Origin: RI-153 sp963752935
GTDB taxonomy: Bacteria; Chloroflexota; Anaerolineae; Caldilineales; Caldilineaceae
Length of the DNA: 64,000 nt
Direction: 5' to 3'
Assembly: GCA_963752935.1 (NCBI GenBank)
Contig: CAVWAL010000008.1
Location: 1-64,000, forward strand
A model generated the notes under the pieces. It did not search any database. It was not told where the DNA came from and worked only from the letters and a program-made list of their open reading frames with translations. Position numbers and translations under genes: made by a program. Of the stretch, positions 1 to 8,228 are shown piece after piece (the first letter of the stretch is position 1; the number at the start of each line of letters is the position of its first letter).

Positions 1-377
1 AGAATGCATCGCGGCCCGGAAAGCGAAAGCACGAGAAGCCATAGGCGACAATCGCCGATGAGAGAGTGCCGCCAATCAATGCCCAGAAGGTGACGTTGAA
101 GGTATTGAGCAACCACCGGCCAAAGGGGACAACCGTCCACACTTCGCGGTAGTTGGCAACAAATTGCGACGATTCCGGCCAGAAGGTGGGTGGGTAGCGG
201 TAAAGTTCGGTGATAGTCTTGCCCGAACTGACCACAGTCCAGAAGAACGGCATCATCGACGCCACGGCCCGATGATTGAGCGACCAGATAGAGCAAGCTA
301 GTCTTGCTGAACCGCATCATGGTGTAGGTGGGTTTGTGTCGCCGGGCAGGTGAAGTTGAGAGGACTTTGGTAGCCAT
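1..377 (-). pseudogene. carbohydrate ABC transporter permease (MalG type), partial and frameshifted
   Basis: This is the second inner-membrane permease of a sugar ABC importer; the 3' part lies outside the window. The start codon is the ATG at 377 (reads MATKVLSTS), just inside the end of the upstream permease frame, as is usual for coupled malF/malG-like genes. The N-terminal tail is in one frame, then the reading shifts near position 255-270 into the frame that gives the family hallmark MMPFFWTVVSSGK and the periplasmic loop and helix that follow (FGRWLLNTFNV, GGTLSSAIVAYGF). The conserved EAA loop that contacts the ATPase would be further downstream and is not visible. Family assignment is firm; whether the frameshift is biological or a sequence error is open, because every gene in this first 4 kb has the same problem. 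Confidence 0.7.
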
Positions 378-1327
378 TGTCGGCGCTCCGCAGCGTAGAA
401 GACCCAGCGTCCGGACAGTCGGAACTGGAGGAAGGTAAGCAAGAAGAGCAAGATGAAGAATATCCACGACAGCGCGGATGCGTACCCCATGTCAAAGCTG
501 GTGAAGGCGTTCTGGTAGATGTGGAGGGAAATGAACCAGGTCGCACGCGCTGGACCACCTGCCGTAGAGACAAAGGCAATGTCAAAGGTGCGCAGGGCAA
601 AGATGATGCCCAGCACCATGTTGAAGAAAACGGTGGGCGTGATCATGGGCAGGGTGGCGTGCCAGAACTTGGCCCACGTCCCGGCGCCGTCAATCTCGGC
701 GGCTTCCAACATTTCCACCGGCACATCCTGCAAACCGGCCAGGAAGATGATCATCCGCGATCCGCCGACACTTGCCCACAACCCCATGATGGCCAGCGAC
801 GGGATCGCCCATGACGTGCTGGAAAGCCAGCCCGGCCCCTGATGTCAATCAAGCCGAGCAAATAGTTGATGAGACCCACATCGGGGTTGACATCCACCGC
901 CAGAGGAGGGCTGCGGCCACAATCGGCGTCAGGGTGGGCAAGAAGTAGAGAGTGCGCCAGACCGTGGTCCTACCAGCTTCTGGTTGAGGAGAATCGCTAC
1001 AAACAGCGAGAGGACCATGGCAATGGGTACGCTTAACAGAGCGAAGTAAAAGGTGCGCAGGATGGACGGAATAAACAGGGGATCGTTGGTGAACATATAG
1101 ATGAAGTTGTCGATACCGATGAACTGCGGAGGGCGGAGTACGTTGTATTTGGTGAAGCTCAAGTAGAAGGAAGCGGCCAACGGGCCGAGGATAAAGACCA
1201 GGAAGCCGACAATCCAGGGCAGAGTGTACAAAACTCCTTCGATGGCTTCGCGCCAGCAGGCCGACGACATCCTTTGCCTGCCGGGCAGCGCCGCCGTAAG
1301 TTGGGGTGTTGCAGTTTTGGTTGTCAT
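317..1327 (-). pseudogene. carbohydrate ABC transporter permease (MalF type), frameshifted
   Basis: First membrane permease of the sugar importer. Start ATG at 1327 (MTTKTATPQL), a first membrane helix around LYTLPWIVGFLVFILG, then the typical loop FTKYNVLRPPQFIGIDNF. Near 965 the frame is lost after NQKLVG and continues in a second frame (FLPTLTPIVAAALLWRW), then a third (NPDVGLINYLLG), and near 840 it enters the frame that stays open from 787 to 317. That last frame carries the EAA-loop region (LEAAEIDGAGTWAKFWHATLP), the contact with the ATPase, and the C-terminal helices ending WVFYAAERR. At least three shifts are needed to rebuild one protein of the usual ~300 residues. The gene lies between the binding protein and the second permease, the standard order. 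No ATPase gene is present; such importers often share a common MsmK/UgpC-type ATPase encoded elsewhere. Confidence 0.7.
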
Positions 1328-1365
1328 TGGGCGTATTCGCTCTCTGCTAAAGCAATGGGGTTAGG

Positions 1366-1444
1366 GATTAGAGACCGCTGATCAGAGACCAGGAATCATG
1401 CTCCTAATCTCCAATCACTGGTCTCTTATCTCAGTCTCTAGCGG
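1366..1444. promoter_or_regulatory. nested inverted repeat between binding protein and permease genes
   Basis: Two nested stems are visible: TAGAGAC (1370-1376) with GTCTCTA (1434-1440), and AGAGACCAG (1384-1392) with CTGGTCTCT (1418-1426). It sits in the short gap between the binding-protein stop and the first permease start. In maltose-type operons such intergenic stem-loops stabilise the binding-protein message and lower permease expression; that role here is inference from position only. Confidence 0.5.
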
Positions 1445-1462
1445 TGCTAAGGCGGGTTTTTA

Positions 1463-2834
1463 TCAAGGTACAGCCTGGCACAGTTCCTGAATCTGATCGG
1501 CCGCGGCTTCGGGCTGCAATTCGCCCAATTCCATGGCATCACAGGCCTGTGCAAATGCCTGGTCGAATTCCAGGCCGCGATAAGTTCGCGACCAGATAGT
1601 CTGCTTCGATGCTTTCCATCACGGGGCGCAATTTGGCATATGTGGGGATCGTGTCGTAAAGCCGTTCATCGGACCAGACATCGGCACGTGCAATCGGGCC
1701 TTTTTGCCCTTGGAGAAGACCCTGAATTTTCATCTCTCTGCCGCAGAACCAGGCCAGCGACTTGAAGGCGGCATCGGGGACTGTGCTCTTGGTTGTCAGA
1801 CCGAAGACGTGTTCGTTGAGCATACTGCGGCGAGCATCGCCCTTATTGACGGTCGGCGTCAGGAAGAAGTCGATCTCAAAATCTGTATAGGTGGCGGGGT
1901 AAATCTGAAACGCGGAACGGCCAGATATCGACGGCGAGGACTTTCTGTCCGCCGAAGAGTTCCGGAGCGTTGATGGCGCCCGCAGCGGGGGAGGGGGATA
2001 CATTCCAGGTATTCATCAGGTCGTAGCTGTAGGTAAGCGCCTGTACGAATTCATCCCTCGTGTCGAGGAAGGCGACCTTGGTGCCTTCTTCGTTTACCGC
2101 TTCCACGCCGAACTGACGGTAGAAGGGCATATACCGAATGCATCAGATCCACGGTCGCGCGAGAGTAGCCGAAGACGTCATCGGTGGTGCCCTGCTGTGC
2201 CCATTCGGCCAACTCTGCAAAGGTCATGTCATCAGTGGGTTCGGGCAGCCCCATCTCTTGGACCTTGGTTTTGTTGTAAGCGATGATGGGGACAATCGGC
2301 TCCGAGATGAAGGACATCCAATAGGTCTTGCCGCCAAAACTGTTGACTTCAACGGCGCCGGGGAAGAAGTTGTCTTCGAGCACGTAGCCGGCCGAGTCGG
2401 CATAGGTGCGCATATTCTGCACGATGCCGTAGCTTTCGCCCCAGGCAATGTGGCTACGATGCCGCGGCGGGAATGCATACGAGATCCCCCAATGTGCCGG
2501 AGGCGGTGAAGGAGAGGATCTTCGGAACATATTGAGCCGTCCAGCCGGGGATGGTCTCCAGCGTCAGCTCGATGTCGGGATTGTTCGACACGAAGCCGTC
2601 AATGTCCTGATCGAGGCCCATCTGGATCCAGGCCGACACATCCTGCTTTTCAACCATGTGGGCGTGCACAACGGCCTTTTCCACGGCCGGTGCAGCGGAA
2701 CCGCCGCCAGAGGAAGCCGGTTCTGACGGGGTGCTTGCGGCAGGTGCACAGGCGGCCAGGGCAGCGCCAAATGCAACAGAGCTACTCATAGCCAGAAACT
2801 GGCGACGGGATAGCTTCGATGTACTCATCTGCAT
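1463..2834 (-). pseudogene. sugar ABC transporter substrate-binding lipoprotein, multiply frameshifted
   Basis: Extracellular solute-binding protein family 1, the sugar-capturing part of the importer. The N-terminus (start 2834) has a twin-arginine motif SRRQFLAMS and a lipobox ending LAAC, so a Tat-exported lipoprotein, followed by a Ser/Pro/Gly linker. The mature protein is spread over four further frames: shifts near 2465 (into SHIAWGESYG), near 2135 (into MPFYRQFGVEA), near 1910 (into IYPATYTDFEIDFFL) and near 1580 (into LEFDQAFAQACDAMELG), ending with a stop at 1463-1465. Pieced together they give one continuous binding protein of about 450 residues with no missing segment, which argues for recent single-base changes or sequence errors rather than old decay. 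The substrate cannot be read from the sequence; the neighbouring LacI-type gene and permeases indicate a sugar. Confidence 0.75.
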
Positions 2835-3056
2835 TCTCCTTGTAAATGATGATCCGAAAATGGGGTAAACAGTGCCAGCATATGCCGGGTAAGGATGGAA
2901 CTATTGAATATCTTATACGTAAGCTGTTGTCTTTGGTGCGCCTCCTTGTGACAGAAGCAAAGAGTCTGTGCACGGGGTGCCGTTAAGAACGGAAGAAGGT
3001 AGATAACTGCCGGGAAATGCATGCTGTGTATGCCTGCAGACCTGCGAAGCTGCACA

Positions 3057-4119
3057 TCACACATGGATAGTTGTGGACCCAACCCGACTGACCGTATCTG
3101 AACGAGGCGCAGATACGGAACCACGTTCGATCAGTTCGGCAAAATCACGGTGCGTAGGGTGGCGCTCATTGGGTTGTCGAGTCGATCTAGCAGTATATCG
3201 ACGGCACTTCGTCCCATTCGCTGTTTGTCCACACGCATAGTGGTGAGCGCGGGGCGCACGTGTTCAGCCAGGTTTATGTCGTCATAGCCGATCACCGAAT
3301 AATCTTCGGAAAGTGTTTGCCCAGTTTATGCAGAAGTTGCATGGCATGAATCGCCACAAGATCGTTGAAGCCGACAATCGCTGTTAGCTGTGGCGACTCT
3401 GCCAGAATCGCCACCAACACCGGCTCAATATATTCGGGACGGGGAAGGCTGTCGGCAAAGTAGGCAGGCAATCCTGCCTCGCTTAGGGCACTTTGATACC
3501 CCCTTCTACGCCCCATGAGACTTGGATAGCTGTTGGGATTGGTCCCGACCAGGGCAATGTGTCGATGGCCTCGCTCGATGAGGTGCATGGTGGCCTTATA
3601 GGTGCCCGCTTGATTGTCCGAAAGGACGGCATCATGTTCATCGTCGATGTGGGCGTAACTATCGACAAGGACGAGCGGCACAGCCATGTGCCTCAGCACG
3701 CCATAAATCGCCTCGTCCAGCCACAGCCCGGTGATGAGCAGCCCGTCCGCCGTGTTGTCTGCCAACATTCTCGGCATGTTTACAGGGATGTTCTCTTCGT
3801 TGACTTCAAGGTGTGCGTAAAGCAAGTTTACATGTCGCTTGCGGCAGACCGTTTCCATACCCGATAAAAGCGGCCCATAGAACTGGCTGGTCATGTCGTC
3901 GTGACTTTTGGCAAGTACGCCAACTGTATTGACCCGGGGAGGCGGCATACCGTCGATACTTTTGATTGTGTAACCCAAGGCCAATGCGCCTTGAATCACC
4001 CGTTGGCGTGTCTCCTGGCTGACACCCGGCTTGTTGCGCAGCGTTAACGAGACGGTCGATGGCGACACACCGACCCGCTGTGCAATGTCTGTAAGAGTCG
4101 TCTTTGTATCAGATGGCAT
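3057..4119 (-). pseudogene. LacI-family transcriptional regulator, frameshifted near the C-terminus
   Basis: A repressor-type regulator, very probably for the adjacent sugar transporter. Residues 1-55 form the LacI helix-turn-helix and hinge (TLTDIAQRVGVSPSTVSLTL, then NKPGVSQETRQRVIQ), followed by a periplasmic-binding-protein-like effector domain (VNTVGVLAKS, GLLITGLWLDE, GHRHIALVG, IVGFNDLVAIHAM). The first frame stops at 3292 after KHFPKIIR; the conserved continuation EDYSVIGYDDINLAEHV follows at once in another frame, consistent with one missing G. A second shift near 3140, consistent with one missing C, leads from TVILP to the usual family ending ELIERGS and a stop at 3057-3059. The gap to the binding-protein gene (2835-3056) would hold the operator, but no clear palindrome stands out there. 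Confidence 0.8.
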
Positions 4120-4460
4120 ACCACGGCCAATCGAGCCTGAACTACAAACAGAATAGCAACGGCGGCTGGCGAGTGAACTGTATGGAATTGTGAAGAGACT
4201 TATTTGGTCAACAACTAACTATTTACGGGGGTAGAGAAGATGTAATCAGATTAGCATAGAAAAATATGGCTGTCAATAGAATTAGTAAAATATTTAGTAA
4301 AATTTCGAATAGCATATTGGGTGCTCCTCGACTGCTTTCCGGATCTGAGCGGAACCATTTGTGCTCGCAAACCGTTGGCAGGAGGAGTGCCAATAGTGCT
4401 TCCTCAGTTATACGCCATACCATGTTCACCATTCTGAAGCACCAAAGGAGAAAACCCCCA
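4120..4460. other. AT-rich intergenic region between divergent genes
   Basis: Between the LacI-type gene (leftward) and the exported SH3 protein (rightward) lies an AT-rich stretch. It has a near-perfect tandem repeat of a 12-base unit, ATTAGTAAAATA followed by TTTAGTAAAATT, at about 4281-4304. I see no consensus promoter I can assign with confidence. The frame of the downstream gene is open back to 4266, but the codons before 4461 have no ribosome binding site and do not read like protein. Confidence 0.4.
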
Positions 4461-6236
4461 ATGAATCAAAACAGAACCGATCGCAACAAGTGGTATCTTC
4501 CGGCAATGATCAGTTTGCCTGTGCTGCTCTGCGCCGGACTGCTCTTTGCATGGCAGACGATCTCACCGATGTCGGCTCTGGCGCAGGCGGAATCCGGCAT
4601 TACCTCACCGGCGCCGGACAGCACTGTCAGTGGAACGGTAACGATCCAGGGTACGGCAACGACGGAGTCGTTCCAACGCTATGAGCTTTACTACAAGCCA
4701 AGCGACGGCGGGGAGGCGGCCTACGTCTACTTCGACGGCGACGACCAAGCGGTGATCGAAGGTCAACTCGGCGCTCTGGATGCGACGGAGCTTGAGCCCG
4801 GAAGCTATGATCTGCGTCTGCGCGTTGTGCGCGCTGACGGCAACTATCAAGAATATCTTTCGACCGTGCAGGTCGTCGCTCCTCAGGAGCAACCGGTGGT
4901 TCCGATCACCGTCACCGCCACATTGACGGCGACAGAACCGACCACGGACGCCGAGACGGTTGAACCGACGGTCGTGCCAGTGGAAACGGTAACGCCTACA
5001 GTGAGCGCCGAAACTGAGCAGCCGACGGATCTGCCCACAGATGTTGCTCAGGTCCTGGCCGAGCGCAACATCAACGTGCGCAGTGGGCCAGGCACCAATT
5101 ATCCGATCATTAGTGCGCTGCAAACGGGTCAGAGCGCGCCGGTGATTGGTCAAAACGAGGCGGGTGACTGGTGGCAAATTGAGATCTTCGGCGCCGACGG
5201 TTGGGTGCTGGCGAGTCTGGTAACCGCCCAAAATACCGGCGATGTGCCGGTGGTGGCTACACCTGCCCCACCGCTCACGCCGATCGCAACTGCCACGCCC
5301 GTACCGACCTCTACCCCCATCGTGACCCCGATCGTGACCCAAACCGAACAGGTCACCGTCACTCAGACCACCACACAAGAAGTCGTTTCGGCCCAAGTCG
5401 TGACGATTACCGGCAATGATGCGGATCCCGATGCGCTACGCGCCTTCTTGCGCACGCTGCTGGCCGGCTTCGGCCCCAGCAATACGACCGTGACAGCCAC
5501 CATCGGGACCTTGCCCGCAGATCTGCCGATTGAGTTGACCGTGCCTGCCACTGCCACCGTGATCGGCGGTGTAGTGCGCTCCGGCGACTTTGGCGGCAGC
5601 CAGCTCTTCCTGACATCGCAGGGGGCGGCTGATGATCTGGTGGCGGTGCTGCGCCAACAATTCGTGAGCGCCGGGTTCACCGTTCCATCACAGCAGGCGG
5701 TGGGTGGATCGGGTCAAGTCTTCCTTTCCAGCGATCCGTTTGCTTTGCCGCTGGTGCTCTGTAGCCCCGACGCCGAGACGATTGTGAATGTGGGCACGGC
5801 TCAGGTGTCCGGTGACAGCGAAATCGTGAGTTTGAGCACGAATGCCGGCAACCGCTTCGGCGGCCCTTGTGGCGAGGACGCCAATGGCGCGGGCGCAGTC
5901 GTCGACGTGCTGCCCAGTCTGGCGCCGCCGCCGCAGGCTCAGGTGCGCGGCAGTGGTAGCAGCAGCAGCAGTGGTTCCGACGGCTTCAGCATCTCGGCCG
6001 AAGCTGAGATCGAGACAGATCTGACGGCCCCGGCACTCTCCGCTCCTTATGAGGCGCAACTGGAGGATGCAGGCTGGACGCGTCTGGATGAGAGCAGTAC
6101 GGACGATCTGGCCTGGAGCGCCTGGTCGTTCAGTGACGACGAGGGCAACGAGTGGAGCGCCGTCTTCTACCTCGTACGCCAGGGCGGCGAAGTAGATACT
6201 TACCTGGCGACCCTGCGCGCCATGACGGAGCAGTAG
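4461..6236 (+). CDS. exported SH3b-domain protein with Thr/Pro-rich linkers
   Basis: Start chosen at the ATG at 4461, with AAAGGAG ten bases upstream and an immediate signal peptide (hydrophobic core LPAMISLPVLLCAGLLFAW, then ALAQA); 591 residues. After the signal, residues about 45-140 look like an Ig-like domain (ITSPAPDSTVSGTVTIQGTA, LEPGSYDLRLRVV). Residues about 142-195 are a Thr/Val/Pro/Glu-rich linker. Residues about 197-257 form a bacterial SH3 domain (NINVRSGPGTNYPIISAL, DWWQIEIFGADGWV), a fold usually used for binding cell-wall peptides. A second low-complexity linker is followed by a C-terminal part of about 280 residues that I do not recognise, ending with a duplicated-looking alpha/beta segment (LFLTSQGAADDLVAVLRQQF and the final DDEGNEWSAVFYLVRQGG). 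It probably acts outside the membrane. No partner gene is obvious; the next gene is also exported. Confidence 0.8.
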   Translation: MNQNRTDRNKWYLPAMISLPVLLCAGLLFAWQTISPMSALAQAESGITSPAPDSTVSGTVTIQGTATTESFQRYELYYKPSDGGEAAYVYFDGDDQAVIEGQLGALDATELEPGSYDLRLRVVRADGNYQEYLSTVQVVAPQEQPVVPITVTATLTATEPTTDAETVEPTVVPVETVTPTVSAETEQPTDLPTDVAQVLAERNINVRSGPGTNYPIISALQTGQSAPVIGQNEAGDWWQIEIFGADGWVLASLVTAQNTGDVPVVATPAPPLTPIATATPVPTSTPIVTPIVTQTEQVTVTQTTTQEVVSAQVVTITGNDADPDALRAFLRTLLAGFGPSNTTVTATIGTLPADLPIELTVPATATVIGGVVRSGDFGGSQLFLTSQGAADDLVAVLRQQFVSAGFTVPSQQAVGGSGQVFLSSDPFALPLVLCSPDAETIVNVGTAQVSGDSEIVSLSTNAGNRFGGPCGEDANGAGAVVDVLPSLAPPPQAQVRGSGSSSSSGSDGFSISAEAEIETDLTAPALSAPYEAQLEDAGWTRLDESSTDDLAWSAWSFSDDEGNEWSAVFYLVRQGGEVDTYLATLRAMTEQ

Positions 6237-6293
6237 AGGCCATCGAACCCCTGCACGTAAGAAACTTGTAACCAGTTTGAGACCTCCCTGTAA

Positions 6294-6355
6294 CCTGTAG
6301 CGAATAGGGTAAAGAGGCAAGACCTGATTCTCTTACCCTATTCACTACAGGAGGT
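6294..6355 (+). promoter_or_regulatory. hairpin overlapping the Shine-Dalgarno of the 6362 gene
   Basis: Two 22-base arms, 6294-6316 and 6330-6351, pair with only one mismatch and one bulge. The right arm runs into the AGGAGG ribosome-binding sequence at 6349-6354. Just upstream, ACCTCCCTGTA (6282-6292) can pair instead with TACAGGAGGT (6346-6355), so two mutually exclusive structures both hide the ribosome site. The layout resembles a translational switch or thermometer; function is inference. Confidence 0.55.
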
Positions 6356-6361
6356 AGCTAC

Positions 6362-6808
6362 ATGGTACGCAAGATTTCGTTTCTGTTGGCAGCTTTGCTA
6401 TTGGCGGCGCTGGTGATTGCCCCCGTTCCTGCTCTGGCCAACCCGGGTCAGCCGAGCTTTAGCGAGCGAGTATATGGGGATGGCGTGGCCTGGGGCACCA
6501 AGGGGACGACGTCATTGCCGGCCCCTAATGCCCACAATGTGCAGTCGTTTGACAAACTCTTTGTGATTACCAATGGCGTTGACGGACAACTTCCCGTCGC
6601 TGAGGCTGCTCCTGGGAATGTGAACTATAACGGTGGGCGTTGGTTCACCCATACCGTCACGTGGAAATCGAATCCTGTCCTACTGACTTCGTATGCCCAG
6701 ATCATGGACTACTTGGAGTCGGAGCAACTCGTGATTGCAGAAGGCGCTCCTGGCGGCCCTGGCAGTCCTCCGGATTTCTTTCAGTGCCCCCTGCTGCCCG
6801 TAAAGTAG
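6362..6808 (+). CDS. small exported protein of unknown function
   Basis: 148 residues, not recognised. Start ATG at 6362 with a strong AGGAGG site seven bases before it. A Sec signal peptide is clear (MVRKISFLLAALLLAALVIA, cleavage likely after ALA at residue 26). The mature part is short, with aromatic and polar stretches (FSERVYGDGVAWGTKG, NYNGGRWFTHTVTWK) and a Gly/Pro-rich tail ending QCPLLPVK with a single cysteine. No membrane anchor, lipobox or known motif is visible. It follows the SH3b protein by 125 bases, but the large hairpin in front suggests separate control. Coding is supported by signal peptide, ribosome site and a terminator-like hairpin after the stop. Confidence 0.7.
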   Translation: MVRKISFLLAALLLAALVIAPVPALANPGQPSFSERVYGDGVAWGTKGTTSLPAPNAHNVQSFDKLFVITNGVDGQLPVAEAAPGNVNYNGGRWFTHTVTWKSNPVLLTSYAQIMDYLESEQLVIAEGAPGGPGSPPDFFQCPLLPVK

Positions 6809-6836
6809 GGCCGGCGCCTGACTCGACTCAGCGACA

Positions 6837-6874
6837 CAGAGAAGTCCGATCCCATTCAGGGTCGGGCTTCTCTG
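6837..6874 (+). terminator. terminator-like hairpin after the 6362 gene
   Basis: CAGAGAAGTCCGATCC pairs with GGGTCGGGCTTCTCTG across a short loop, with G-T pairs at the two differing positions. No T-run follows, so it may be a transcript-end stabiliser rather than a strong intrinsic terminator. Confidence 0.5.
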
Positions 6875-6903
6875 CATCACGCGCCGATCCCCAATCACTG
6901 TCG

Positions 6904-7014
6904 GGGTATAGTTCACAATAGTCGGAGCACGGACGCCGCCAACGCTAGCGTCGGTTGAGCTTGTCGAAACCAGCGGGTCTACGGTCAGGTCTCCGACGAA
7001 AGTGAACTATACCC
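6904..7014. repeat. 111-bp nested palindromic element between convergent genes
   Basis: Perfect 13-base terminal inverted repeats, GGGTATAGTTCAC (6904-6916) and GTGAACTATACCC (7002-7014), enclose a second inverted pair, GTCGGAG (6920-6926) and CTCCGAC (6991-6997). The middle contains TTGAGCTTGTCGAAACC, a motif of the kind seen in dispersed bacterial palindromic repeats. It ends directly at the stop codon of the next gene. It could be a MITE-like or REP-like element; there is no ORF inside. Confidence 0.55.
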
Positions 7015-8097
7015 TCACTGTCGTCCCACGGCGCGGACAAAAGCCTCGGCCTCGGCGACCGATTGAAACGGTTCCTCTACTGTAACCCAGACGCCATGTG
7101 GATCGAGCGCGTCGAGGACGGTGATGGCGTCGGCTGGATCGCGGGCGATCAATTGCAGCGATTTGCCCGCTGCCTGGATGCGCCGGTAGACATCGATCCA
7201 GTGCGCGGCCGGTCCTGCGCCTGCACCGTAGACCCACTGCACGGCATCGAGTTGGGGCAGGTCGAGCAGCAGATCCAGATGTCGCAGCGCCTTGGGTCCG
7301 TCCAGGTGAAAGATGCTGCGTTGCAACGGCGCCATTTCGGTGAGGATGTCGGGCAACATCATCTCGGCGGCCATCTCCCCAGACACCATGATCCAGAAAT
7401 CGCAGCTCGGAACGTAGGCCGGCCCTTCGTGGTAGGTGGGCAACCACGTGGTCGAGCCGAAGCCGGCCGCTTTCACCCTCTCATATTGGCGTTGGAACAT
7501 GGCCAAAAACGCCTGGGAGACGTGGCGTCCGGCTTGACGCACCAGGTCGGGGCAGTCGATGAGATCGAGGCAGAGTTGCTGCGGATCGCGCAGCGCGGCC
7601 AGAATATCGTAGTTGCCGTGTAGATCGGTCATACCGACCACGTAGCGACCGTCACAGCGTTCAATCGCCAGATCCATCATCTGTTCCATCGTGCGCCAGT
7701 AGATATTGTCGAAATCGGGCTGCATGGCGAGGATCTGATGCCAGCCGTCGCAATCGTGCACCACCGGGTGCGACCAACTGGTGCGCTCGGTGAAGGTGAG
7801 TTCGCAGCCGAAGGGGACTGCGCTGATCTCCGGCCCGATGTTGGGCCAGAAGACGGGGAAACTGTCGCCCACGTAATCGGTGCGTTCCATGCGGGCGATG
7901 GCCGACTCCACGACGAACTCAACATCCAACCAGCGCGTTCGCTCGTCCTCGTGCTGTGAGTGCGGACCTGCATACGATCGCTGCGGCCTCACCGATACCG
8001 TAACCGGCGGGCGATCTACGATTTCCCCATGCCACCACGCCTCGAACCGCTCCACGGTCTGTGCAAAATCTGGTTTCCAAGCCAACGCCGTCGTCAT
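7015..8097 (-). CDS. uroporphyrinogen decarboxylase-like (URO-D superfamily) protein
   Basis: 360 residues, start ATG at 8097 preceded by TAAGGAG. The protein matches the URO-D/methyltransferase barrel superfamily in size and motifs: N-terminal FEAWWHGEIVDRPPVTV, the block FPVFWPNIGPEISA, a middle block VVGMTDLHGNYDILAALRD, and the C-terminal HLDGPKALRHLDLLLDLP followed by AVQWVYGAGAG. This subgroup is not the haem enzyme; related proteins are corrinoid or methyl-transfer proteins and sugar-pathway-associated proteins of unknown reaction. It is transcribed alone, leftward, with its own promoter. I cannot name the substrate. Confidence 0.7.
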   Translation of the reverse strand: MTTALAWKPDFAQTVERFEAWWHGEIVDRPPVTVSVRPQRSYAGPHSQHEDERTRWLDVEFVVESAIARMERTDYVGDSFPVFWPNIGPEISAVPFGCELTFTERTSWSHPVVHDCDGWHQILAMQPDFDNIYWRTMEQMMDLAIERCDGRYVVGMTDLHGNYDILAALRDPQQLCLDLIDCPDLVRQAGRHVSQAFLAMFQRQYERVKAAGFGSTTWLPTYHEGPAYVPSCDFWIMVSGEMAAEMMLPDILTEMAPLQRSIFHLDGPKALRHLDLLLDLPQLDAVQWVYGAGAGPAAHWIDVYRRIQAAGKSLQLIARDPADAITVLDALDPHGVWVTVEEPFQSVAEAEAFVRAVGRQ

Positions 8098-8142
8098 CGA
8101 CTCTGCTCCTTAAGTGTGTTTGAAGTCTATTGCCATGATCAG

Positions 8143-8171
8143 ATCGTATGTTTTGGGCTACCAGACGTCAA
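8143..8171 (-). promoter_or_regulatory. promoter for the URO-D-like gene
   Basis: On the minus strand, TTGACG (8171-8166) and TACGAT (8148-8143) are separated by exactly 17 bases, about 45 bases before the start codon. This is a good sigma-70-type promoter by sequence. Confidence 0.5.
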
Positions 8172-8228
8172 AAAGCGGGACATGCTTACCATCGCCATTC
8201 GACCATACAGTTCATGTTGTGAATGTTC

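Noticed and set aside
377..842. Plus-strand open frames opposite the sugar permease
   Set aside because: They mirror the permease gene on the other strand, with no ribosome site; they are shadows of the conserved coding frame.
4266..4460. Longer N-terminus for the SH3b protein
   Set aside because: The AAAGGAG site and the signal peptide place the start at 4461; the upstream codons are AT-rich and not protein-like.
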